12,053 nt of DNA, from contig DATAAF010000112.1 in NCBI GenBank assembly GCA_036260255.1, forward strand, positions 1-12,053, written 5' to 3'. Origin of the DNA: DASZJY01 sp036260255. Lineage in GTDB: Bacteria > Actinomycetota > Acidimicrobiia > Acidimicrobiales > AC-14. The translations under genes were made by a program, and so were the position numbers. The notes under the pieces were generated by a model, which was given only the letters and a program-made list of their open reading frames with translations, had not been told where the DNA came from and did not search any database. Shown piece by piece: positions 1 through 6,665 of the stretch (positions are counted from its first letter, which is position 1; each line of letters starts with the position of its first letter).

Positions 1-1
1 C

Positions 2-142
2 CCCGACGACCAGGTCAAGGGCATCGACGTCCTGCGGGCCATCCGCAGCTTCGACCCCTGCATGCCCTGCACCACCCACATGGACACCGGCAAGGGCCTC
101 ATCGTGCGGGAGGTCAACTCCTGCGGCTGCACCCTGGAGTAG
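2..142 (+). CDS. [NiFe]-hydrogenase large subunit, C-terminal fragment
   Basis: This is the 3' end of a gene that begins outside the window; 46 codons and a TAG stop are visible. The translation contains SFDPCMPCTTHM, the C-terminal DPCxxCxxH signature of the large (catalytic) subunit of [NiFe]-hydrogenases. The two cysteines (fragment residues 20 and 23) are the ones that hold the Ni-Fe centre. In this family a dedicated endopeptidase cuts just after the histidine (residue 26) once nickel is inserted, which here would release a 20-residue tail ending in SCGCTLE. The enzyme oxidises or produces H2. The motif alone does not settle the hydrogenase group; the tail suggests one of the uptake types, but that is a guess. 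Small subunit and maturation genes would be expected to the left. The gene converges on the glycosyltransferase at 204-1322. Confidence 0.9.
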   Translation, partial: PDDQVKGIDVLRAIRSFDPCMPCTTHMDTGKGLIVREVNSCGCTLE

Positions 143-171
143 CCTTCCGCCGCAACGGACCACGACCCGTA

Positions 172-197
172 CCGGCCCCCCCCGCAAGGGGGGCCGG
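172..197. terminator. Hairpin between convergent genes
   Basis: A perfect 10-bp inverted repeat (CCGGCCCCCC at 172-181, GGGGGGCCGG at 188-197) surrounds a six-base loop. It lies 30 bases after the hydrogenase stop codon and 7 bases beyond the stop of the minus-strand glycosyltransferase. It could stop transcription from both sides. There is no T-tract on either strand, which is usual in very GC-rich actinobacteria but leaves the efficiency uncertain. Confidence 0.7.
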
Positions 198-203
198 TCC
201 GCG

Positions 204-1322
204 TCAGGGGCTCGATGGCGCCGCCAGCCGCTCGAGGGCGGCGACGAGGGGGGCGCACGTCTGCTCCCAGGTCGGGAGGGGGAGGGCCCCGGCCAGCCGC
301 TTCTCGACGAGGCGACGGGCAGGGAGGTCGCGCCAGAGGTGGAGCACGGCGGCGGCGAAGGCCTCAGGGCCGTCGGCCACGACCACCCCGGCCCCCGCAC
401 CGGCGGGGGCCGACCGGGCCGAGTAGGACGTCGCCACCACCGCCCTTCCTCGGGACAGCGCCTCCGTCACCTTTAGCTGCGGGCCCCCGCCCACCCCCAC
501 CGGCGCCACGACCAGTGCCGCCTCCTCGTAGTAGCGGTCGACCTCGGGCGGGTCGCCGACGACCTCGACGCCGAGGGGCGCGGCGATCTCGTGGGCCCGG
601 CGGCCCACCAGCCGCAGGCGCAGCTCGGGTTCGGCCCGCCGCAGACGGGGCCAGACCTCGCGGAGCACCCACCGGGCGGCGTCCCGGTTGGGCGCGTAGG
701 CGAAGCCGGCGACGAAGGTCACCGGGCCTCGGGGCGGCGACGGCGAGGGGTCGAAGAGGTCGACCCCGTGGGGGACGTGCAGGACGGCGGCGCCACTACG
801 GGCGAGCAGGCCGACGTCGTCGGCGGACGGCGCCGTCACCAGCGCCGCCCGGCGGGCGACCCGCGGCTCCCACCGCCGCGCCTTGGCCGCCTCCAGCCCG
901 TGGACGATGCGGCTGCGGGGCGGCCCCACCCGGGCGAGCGACAACAGGCGGCGGCGCTCGACGTCGTGGAAGTCCACGACCACCGGGACTCGGTCGATGC
1001 GGGCGGCGGCAGCCAGGTAGCTCGTGGCGACCAGCACTGCGCCGGGGCGGTGGCGGGCCAGGGCCCGGCCCAGCACCTCCTGGCGCACCGGTCCGAACAG
1101 GACGCGGCCGAGACGGGGGACGCCGGTGGCCGTCCGGGCCACCACTCCGACCGGTGCCTCCGCCGGCAGCTCGTCGACGGCGATGCCGTCCGGCGCAGGC
1201 CCCTCCAGAGGGGCCACCACCCGCACGGCCAGGTGCTTCCCGAGCTCGTCGACCATACGGGCTACCCGGAGGCGCCCGCCGTGGTGCGGCGGCCACGGCG
1301 GCTCGGCGCTGACGACCAGCAC
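204..1322 (-). CDS. GT4-family (GT-B fold) glycosyltransferase
   Basis: A 372-residue cytosolic glycosyltransferase that should move a sugar from a nucleotide-sugar donor to a glycan or lipid acceptor. The N-terminal half opens with VLVVSAEPPWPPHHGGR, the strand and glycine loop typical of GT-B acceptor domains, and holds VDFHDVE at 117-122. The C-terminal donor domain has PHGVD (184-188), the family's GF-x-YAPNRDAARW segment (206-218), and VGVGGGPQLKVTEALSRG (275-292), in which Lys284 and Glu287 correspond to the donor-binding K/E pair. The pattern resembles sugar transferases of exopolysaccharide clusters. The chosen start is GTG at 1322, two bases after the TGA of the upstream ATPase gene (TGAGGGTG), with no clear ribosome site; GTG at 1349 is an alternative. 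It is the last gene of the block and sits beside the exporter, so it probably acts on the exported glycan. Donor and acceptor cannot be read from sequence. Confidence 0.9.
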   Translation of the reverse strand: MLVVSAEPPWPPHHGGRLRVARMVDELGKHLAVRVVAPLEGPAPDGIAVDELPAEAPVGVVARTATGVPRLGRVLFGPVRQEVLGRALARHRPGAVLVATSYLAAAARIDRVPVVVDFHDVERRRLLSLARVGPPRSRIVHGLEAAKARRWEPRVARRAALVTAPSADDVGLLARSGAAVLHVPHGVDLFDPSPSPPRGPVTFVAGFAYAPNRDAARWVLREVWPRLRRAEPELRLRLVGRRAHEIAAPLGVEVVGDPPEVDRYYEEAALVVAPVGVGGGPQLKVTEALSRGRAVVATSYSARSAPAGAGAGVVVADGPEAFAAAVLHLWRDLPARRLVEKRLAGALPLPTWEQTCAPLVAALERLAAPSSP

Positions 1323-1324
1323 CC

Positions 1325-2506
1325 TCAGGGCCGGGCCGCCGTCTCCCACCTGGCCTCCACCAGCACGGGCGCGGGGCGGACGATGCCCGGTGGCGCCGGG
1401 TCGAGGCGGGGGCCCACCACCTCGAACCGGGCGACGGGCTGCCACGGCAGCACGTCGCGCCCGCCGTCGAAGGCCCCGACCCAGACGTAGAAGCGGCCGC
1501 CGGGCAGCGGGAGGTGGGCGATGGAGCAGCGGACCTCGGTCTCGCCCGCGCTCAGCCGGGTGTCGTGGCGCAGCACGAAGACGGGGGCGGCGGTGCCCTC
1601 GCTCACGCCAAGGCACATCGCCACCGTCCTCGGTGCCTCGCTCTCGACGACGAGCCCCACCTGCAGCGGCTCCCCTGGGCGAAGGTCGGCGGTACCGGCG
1701 GCGGCGTCGACGGCGATCTTCACCAACCGGAGCTGGCCCGGGAGGAAGGCGACGGCGGCGGCGGCCGCCTCCTCGACCCACTGCCGGTAGCGGGCGAGCG
1801 TGTCGGCGACCGGCCCCTGGTGGAGGCAGGCCCCGTCCTGCAGCCACAGGCCTCGCCGGCAGGTCGCCTCCACCGCGGCCAGGTCGTGGGAGACGAAGAC
1901 GAGCGTCGTCCCGTCGGCCAGGACCCTGCGCATCCGGCTGAGGCAGCGCTGCTGGAAGCTGGCGTCGCCCACGGCGAGGACCTCGTCCACGAGCAGCACG
2001 TCGGGCTCGAGGAAGGAGGCCACCGCGAAGCCGAGGCGCATCTTCATGCCTGTCGAGTAGAACTTCGTCGGCCGGTCGAGAGCATCGTCCAGCTCGGCGA
2101 AGTCGACGATCTCGTCGAACCGGGCCGCCACCTCGGTCCGCCGGAGGCCGAGAAGGGAGCCGGCGAGGAACAGGTTCTCCCGCCCCGTCAGCTCGTGGTG
2201 CAGCCCCGCCCAGACGTCGACGAGCATGCCCACCCGCCCGGCCACGTCGAGGCGCCCGGCCGTGGGGTACATCACGCCGCCGAGGATCTTCAGGAGCGTC
2301 GATTTCCCCGATCCGTTGGAGCCGACCAGGGCGAGGGAGTCGCCCGGTTCGAGGTCGACGCTCACGTCCCGCAGCGCCCACCGCCACCGCTGGCCGCCGC
2401 GCCGTCGCTCCCCCAGCCGGCGCAGCTGGTCGCGGAGCCCGTAGGCGGCCCGGTCGGCGGCGAAGCGCTTCCACAGCCGCTCGGCGCGGACGGTCCCCTC
2501 ACGCAA
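1325..2506 (-). CDS. Polysaccharide ABC exporter ATPase (Wzt/TagH type) with C-terminal domain
   Basis: A 393-residue nucleotide-binding subunit that powers export of a lipid-linked polysaccharide with the permease encoded just upstream. Visible motifs are Walker A GSNGSGKST (62-70), the HHELTGREN segment typical of this subfamily (103-111), the signature STGMKMRLGFA (151-161), Walker B DVLLVDE (169-175) and the switch histidine SHD (206-208). An alanine-rich linker (about 246-253) leads to a roughly 140-residue beta-rich tail. Its place and size match the Wzt C-terminal domain, which in characterised O-antigen transporters recognises the glycan end. I chose TTG at 2506 because it gives a normal N-terminus (REGTVRAERLWKRF) and overlaps the permease stop by eight bases. 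The ATG at 2572 would add 22 unlikely residues deep inside the permease gene. No ATG or GTG lies between, so the start is the least certain part. Confidence 0.94.
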   Translation of the reverse strand: MREGTVRAERLWKRFAADRAAYGLRDQLRRLGERRRGGQRWRWALRDVSVDLEPGDSLALVGSNGSGKSTLLKILGGVMYPTAGRLDVAGRVGMLVDVWAGLHHELTGRENLFLAGSLLGLRRTEVAARFDEIVDFAELDDALDRPTKFYSTGMKMRLGFAVASFLEPDVLLVDEVLAVGDASFQQRCLSRMRRVLADGTTLVFVSHDLAAVEATCRRGLWLQDGACLHQGPVADTLARYRQWVEEAAAAAVAFLPGQLRLVKIAVDAAAGTADLRPGEPLQVGLVVESEAPRTVAMCLGVSEGTAAPVFVLRHDTRLSAGETEVRCSIAHLPLPGGRFYVWVGAFDGGRDVLPWQPVARFEVVGPRLDPAPPGIVRPAPVLVEARWETAARP

Positions 2507-3332
2507 TGTCGGCCAGCCCCGTCTCGAGCCGCTTGAAGAGGGCGTAGCCGCCGGTGAGCACGGCCGCCGCACCGAGGGCGGCAGCGGCGAAGAGGTCCCA
2601 CTGTGGCGCCGAGCCCCAGAGGACCGTGCGCCGCAGCCCGTCGATCACCGGCGCCATCGGGTTGACCACCGAGTAGGCCAGCCGCCATCCGCCTGGAACC
2701 GCCTCCATCCCGTAGGCGACGGGGGTGGCGAACAGGCCGATCTGAAGGACGATCGGGATGAGGTGGCGGAGGTCCCGCGCGTAGACGACGCCGACCGCGA
2801 CGGTGAGGGCGAGGCCGAGCACGAACGCCAGGTGGACGGCGAGGAGCAGCGGCACCCACAGAGACGTCGCTCGGGGCGCCACCCCGTAGGCGGCGAAGAG
2901 CACGACCAGCACGGACGAGGCGATCAGCATGTCCACCGCGGCGACGGCGACGGTGGCGACCGGGAAGACCTCGCGCGGGAAGGCCACCCGGTTCAGCAGA
3001 TGACGGTTCGCCTCGAGGCTGAGGCCGCCCTGGCTCAACGAGGTGGACAGGAACGTCCACGGGAGCAGCCCCAGGTAGGCGAACAGGGCGTACGGCGCGC
3101 CGCCGGTGGAGACGCGCGCCACCCGGTCGAAGAGCAGGGTGAACACCACGACGAGGGCCAGCGGCGTGAACACCGCCCAGAGCACGCCCAGGAAGGTCTG
3201 CTTGTAGCGGACCAGGAAGTCACGCCGGGCGAGCGAGACCACCACCTCCCGCACCGCCCAGAGGTCCCGCAGTGCCCGGCCCGGCCGGATCCGCCGGCGG
3301 TAGAGGAGCTCGGCGGGCGGCTCGGAGGCCAC
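2499..3332 (-). CDS. Polysaccharide ABC exporter permease (Wzm/TagG type, ABC-2 family)
   Basis: A 277-residue inner-membrane protein, the channel half of the exporter whose ATPase follows. The N-terminal cytoplasmic stretch ends in RRDFLVRYKQTFLGVLWAVFTP (about 36-57), the hallmark of ABC-2 polysaccharide permeases. Hydrophobic segments lie at about 52-69, 80-97, 122-149, 158-183, 191-208 and 247-265, six in all as the family expects. The conserved NPMAPVIDGLRR segment (224-235) precedes the last helix. The start is a GTG three bases after the stop of the helicase gene (TGA-CGA-GTG); the gene ends inside the start region of the ATPase. Together the pair would export a finished or partly finished glycan on a lipid carrier, either an O-antigen-like or a teichoic-acid-like polymer. 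The substrate is unknown. Length is normal, with no disruption. Confidence 0.95.
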   Translation of the reverse strand: MASEPPAELLYRRRIRPGRALRDLWAVREVVVSLARRDFLVRYKQTFLGVLWAVFTPLALVVVFTLLFDRVARVSTGGAPYALFAYLGLLPWTFLSTSLSQGGLSLEANRHLLNRVAFPREVFPVATVAVAAVDMLIASSVLVVLFAAYGVAPRATSLWVPLLLAVHLAFVLGLALTVAVGVVYARDLRHLIPIVLQIGLFATPVAYGMEAVPGGWRLAYSVVNPMAPVIDGLRRTVLWGSAPQWDLFAAAALGAAAVLTGGYALFKRLETGLADIA

Positions 3333-3335
3333 TCG

Positions 3336-5969
3336 TCAGCCTCGGGCCCGCGCCAGCACGGCCAGGATCTCGTCGCCGTAGCGCTCGAGCTTCACCGGGC
3401 CGATGCCCGGGCAGCGGGCCAGGGCCACAAGGGTCGTCGGGGCCCGCTCGGCGATGGCCCGCAGGTGGGCGTCGCTCATGACCACGTACGGGGGCATCTT
3501 CTCCCGGCGCGCCTGCTCGGTGCGCCACGCCCGCAGCGCCTCGAAGGTGGCCACCGCCGGGCCGGAGAGGACGGTGGTCGTCGATGCCGCTCCTCGCCGG
3601 GCCGCCGCGGTCGCCAGGTCGGGGCGTGGCCGCTCGGGGGCCGCGGCCGGGCGTGCCGCGGTGCCGGCCAGCTCGTCGAGGAACGGCGAGGGCGCTCCGC
3701 CGTCGGCCAGCACCACCGCTTGGCGGCGCGCCCGGGTGACGGCCACGTGGAAGATCCGCCTCTCCTCCTCCACGTCGTCGGCCAGCCGGTGCGGGAGGAG
3801 GCCGGCGGAGGCGGCGAAGACGACGACCATCGGCCACTCCCGGCCCTTGACCTTGTGCACCGTCGAGAGATGCACGCCGGCACCGGCGGCGGTGGCGATG
3901 ACCCGGCGCAGCCAGTCCTCGAACGTGGACGGGTCGGGGTGCAGGGCGGCGACCTGCTCGAGGGCCCACAGGTCGTCGCCGTGGGCGGAGCGGTCCACCG
4001 CCCCCCGCGAGGAGTCGAGGGCGTCGAGGGCGGTGTCCAGCCCGACCTTGGTGCGCACCACGGCCAGGGCCGAGGCGGTGGTGCCGCTGGCGACGGCGTC
4101 GGCTACCAGCTGGATGTCGCCGGCGTAGCCCGCCACCCGGTCGGCGTCGTCGCCCGAGAGCCAGTCGGCCAGCCGGGTCAGGTCGGCCACCGAGGTGCGA
4201 GGACGGCGGGTCATCATGTCCAGGACGTTCTTGGCGATCTTGCGGGAGGGCCGCCGCACGGTGGCGGCCACGTCGGCCCGCTCGATGGCGTCCGGCCGCA
4301 GCCCCATCCGGAGGTAGGCCAGGGCGGCGGCCGAGCCGGTGCGGCTGAGCACCTCGGGGCCGACCGCCCGGGCGCAGGGGATCCCGCTCTCGGTCAGCAC
4401 GACCTGGATGGGCAGCAGCACGGAGTTGACCCGGGCCAGCACCGCGACGTCCGACGGGTCGGCGCCGCCGCCCAGCCACGCCCGTACCTGGTCACGGGCG
4501 GCGGCCGACAGGTCGTCGGCCACCCGGACCGCGAGCTCTCCGTCGCTCTCTTCCCGGCCCGGCGCGGCGGAGATGGTCTTGGGCAGCCGCCGGCGGTTGT
4601 AGCCGAGCAGGCGGCCGGCGGCCGCCACCACCGCCGGCGGGCAGCGGTAGTTCACGGTGAGGTCGTAGGCCGCCGCCCCGGGGAAGTAGCGCCCGAAGTC
4701 GATGAGGAAGCCGGGGTCGGCGCCGGCGTACCCGTAGATCACCTGGTCGTCGTCCCCCACGCCGAACACCGACGCCGCCGGCCCCGCCAGCAGGCGGATG
4801 AGCAGCACGTGGGCGGGGGTGAGGTCCTGGAACTCGTCGACGAGGAGGGTGCGGGCGGTGGCCCGGGCCCGGGCCCGGGCGCCCGGATCGGCCAGGAGTA
4901 TCGAGAGGGCCCGGTAGATCTGCTCGTCGAAGTCGGCCAGGTTGCGCTCGGCCAGGGCGGCCCGGTACACGGGGAAGGCGGCCGCCACCCCGGTGGCGTC
5001 GGGGATGCGGGCCTCCGCATCCTCGGGGTCGACCAGCCCCAGGCGGATGAGCGACAGGGCGTCGACATAGGGCGCCAACGGGTCGGCGTTGACGCGGTGG
5101 CGAACCTTGACGATCGACTCGAGGAGGTTGCGCACCTCGCGCTCCTCGATGACCCGGGGCCCTCCGACCAGCTGGCAGATCGCCAGTCCCAACGAGTTGA
5201 GGGTGCGTATGGTCGGGTTCAGCCCGGCCGTGCGGGCACGCAGCTCCTCGGCCGCTTTCACGTTGTAGGCGACGGCGGTGACCACCTCGGGCTCGTGGGC
5301 CCGGTCGGCGATGAGATGGCGCAGGCGCTCGGTGAGGACGCGCGTCTTGCCCGAGCCGGCGGGGGCGATGATGCGGGCCGGCCCGCCGGGGTGGGTGACC
5401 GCCGCCAGCTGGTCGGGGGCGAGCTCGAGCCCGGTGGTGGGCGGGCCGGTGCGGGCGACGGTGAGGCGGCCGGCGTCGATGGAGTCGCGATGGATCACCG
5501 CCTCGGCGACCGGCACCGGCGCCCGGGGGCCGCCGTCGCACCACGCCGGGCGCCCGCCGACGAGGACCACGTCGGCCGGGCCTCCGGGCGTTGCCCCCTG
5601 GCCCAGGCGGGCGGCCCGTGCCCCGTGCCACCACACCGGCTCCCCGCCCGGCTTGCGGCCGTCGTAGTTGTTGGCCCACACGAGGAAGTGCAGGCGCTCC
5701 CGTGGAAACTCGAACGACGGGTCGAGGTCGTGGGGCGGCCGGCGCTCGGTCTCCGGCTGGCGGAGGTCACCGGTGTCGACGGCCAGCTCCACCACCACCC
5801 TGGTCCGCTCGCGCCACGCCCGGTGCAGGCGGTCGGCCGTCGGTGCCGGGTCGGCCAGCGTGGCGTCGTCGACCCGCACTCGCTCGATGCCCTGCCACCC
5901 GGGCGGCCGCTCGGCGCCGGGCGGGACCACCAACCCCCGGCCGAGGGCGTCGGGCCCGGGGAACGTCAT
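3336..5969 (-). CDS. UvrD/PcrA-like superfamily 1 helicase with HRDC domain and unrecognised N-terminal region
   Basis: An 877-residue protein carrying a full set of SF1A helicase motifs: Q-motif LAPDQ (183-187), Walker A APAGSGKT (202-209), Ia AYNVKAAEELRAR (234-246), motif II VDEFQD (377-382), III GVGDDDQVIYGYAG (403-416), IV VNYRCP (439-444), V STVHKVKGREWP (702-713) and VI FHVAVTRAR (740-748). The last ~75 residues (MPPYVVMSDAHLRAIAERAP onward, ending PGIGPVKLERYGDEIL) form an HRDC domain, which binds nucleic acid; mycobacterial UvrD2 also has one. Expected role: ATP-driven 3'-5' unwinding in DNA repair. Two oddities stand out. About 180 residues precede the helicase core where most relatives have fewer than 20, and the usual histidine in the T-x-H-S-x-G segment is Asn258. 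The start is ATG at 5969, 9 bases after the methyltransferase stop, with no Shine-Dalgarno but a -10-like element at 5976-5981. No nuclease domain is visible. Confidence 0.93.
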   Translation of the reverse strand: MTFPGPDALGRGLVVPPGAERPPGWQGIERVRVDDATLADPAPTADRLHRAWRERTRVVVELAVDTGDLRQPETERRPPHDLDPSFEFPRERLHFLVWANNYDGRKPGGEPVWWHGARAARLGQGATPGGPADVVLVGGRPAWCDGGPRAPVPVAEAVIHRDSIDAGRLTVARTGPPTTGLELAPDQLAAVTHPGGPARIIAPAGSGKTRVLTERLRHLIADRAHEPEVVTAVAYNVKAAEELRARTAGLNPTIRTLNSLGLAICQLVGGPRVIEEREVRNLLESIVKVRHRVNADPLAPYVDALSLIRLGLVDPEDAEARIPDATGVAAAFPVYRAALAERNLADFDEQIYRALSILLADPGARARARATARTLLVDEFQDLTPAHVLLIRLLAGPAASVFGVGDDDQVIYGYAGADPGFLIDFGRYFPGAAAYDLTVNYRCPPAVVAAAGRLLGYNRRRLPKTISAAPGREESDGELAVRVADDLSAAARDQVRAWLGGGADPSDVAVLARVNSVLLPIQVVLTESGIPCARAVGPEVLSRTGSAAALAYLRMGLRPDAIERADVAATVRRPSRKIAKNVLDMMTRRPRTSVADLTRLADWLSGDDADRVAGYAGDIQLVADAVASGTTASALAVVRTKVGLDTALDALDSSRGAVDRSAHGDDLWALEQVAALHPDPSTFEDWLRRVIATAAGAGVHLSTVHKVKGREWPMVVVFAASAGLLPHRLADDVEEERRIFHVAVTRARRQAVVLADGGAPSPFLDELAGTAARPAAAPERPRPDLATAAARRGAASTTTVLSGPAVATFEALRAWRTEQARREKMPPYVVMSDAHLRAIAERAPTTLVALARCPGIGPVKLERYGDEILAVLARARG

Positions 5970-5975
5970 GGGCGC

Positions 5976-5981
5976 ACGCTA
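5976..5981 (-). promoter_or_regulatory. Candidate leaderless -10 element for the helicase gene
   Basis: Read on the minus strand the hexamer is TAGCGT (TAnnnT type). It ends six bases before the helicase ATG at 5969, which would place the transcript start at or next to the A of the start codon. It overlaps the TAG stop of the methyltransferase. I see no convincing -35 element. This is weak evidence on its own, but the same spacing appears before other genes in this window. Confidence 0.4.
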
Positions 5982-6665
5982 CCGGCGCCCGAGGACGAGG
6001 TGATGGGGGTGCGGGTAGCCCCGCTGGAGCGAGAGGTGGGAGACGGTGAGTCCGGCCGCCGCCATCCACTCGCCGATGGCGGACGGGCCGACGAAGGTCA
6101 AGTGGCCGCCCCCTTCGGTGATGCCGAGGACCCGGACCGCCAGCGTCTCCTGGGCCTTGTTCCACCGGAACTTCCAGGGCGGGCCGAGGGCCATCTCCTT
6201 CACCGCCAGGACGCCTCCGGGCGCCACCCGCCGGGCGCAGTCGACGACGAGCCGGCGCTGGGCGTCGGCGTGCAGGAGGTAGAGGACGTCGACGATGGCG
6301 ACCCCGTCCCAGGGCCCCTCGGGGAGCTCCCCGGGCGGGGCGACGGCGATGTCGCAGTCGACCCCCCGCTGGTACCGGGCCCGGGCGGCCGCCGCCCGGG
6401 CGTGCGCGACCTTGCGCCCGTCGACGTCGACCCCGAGCACCGACCGCCCCGGCGAGGAGAGGGCGGCGTGCAGGGAGAGCAGGCCGTGGCCGCAGCCGAC
6501 GTCGAGGACCTGCCCGACTGGAGGGAGCTGGGCGGCCACCGCCCGCAGGGGGCAGGTCGCCCACCTCATCCGCACGTGGGCCCGCACCGCCAGGGGGGCG
6601 TCGCGGTAGAGCGAGAGCACCTCGTGCGAGGTGCTGGTCCGGGCCCGCCCGAGGGGTGCCCTCAC
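5979..6665 (-). CDS. Class I SAM-dependent methyltransferase
   Basis: A 228-residue protein with a Rossmann-type methyltransferase fold. Motif I is VLDVGCGHG (53-61), the acidic residue ending strand 2 is Asp80 (LGVD), motif IV is DGVAIVDVLYLL (120-131), and RVAPGGVLAVKE (146-157) is the usual post-motif strand. The N-terminal region LYRDAPLAVRAHVRMRWATCPL (19-40) and the segment PPWKFRWNKAQ (162-172) are basic and aromatic and may contact the acceptor. The chosen start is GTG at 6665. Its GTGA overlaps the TGA of the deacetylase gene by four bases, so translation is probably coupled; there is no good ribosome site. The position between a deacetylase and a polysaccharide exporter suggests methylation of a sugar, lipid or glycan end, but the acceptor cannot be deduced from sequence. 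Small-molecule methylation remains possible. Confidence 0.87.
   Translation of the reverse strand: MRAPLGRARTSTSHEVLSLYRDAPLAVRAHVRMRWATCPLRAVAAQLPPVGQVLDVGCGHGLLSLHAALSSPGRSVLGVDVDGRKVAHARAAAARARYQRGVDCDIAVAPPGELPEGPWDGVAIVDVLYLLHADAQRRLVVDCARRVAPGGVLAVKEMALGPPWKFRWNKAQETLAVRVLGITEGGGHLTFVGPSAIGEWMAAAGLTVSHLSLQRGYPHPHHLVLGRR

Noticed and set aside
142..203. Riboswitch or small RNA between the hydrogenase and glycosyltransferase genes.
   Set aside because: Only one simple hairpin is present between two convergent stop codons, which a terminator explains.
1323..2474. Extension of the GT4 glycosyltransferase frame upstream through the ATPase gene.
   Set aside because: The frame stays open, but the translation is low-complexity and runs antiparallel in reading phase to clear ABC motifs. 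The GT-B fold starts at VLVVSAEPP.
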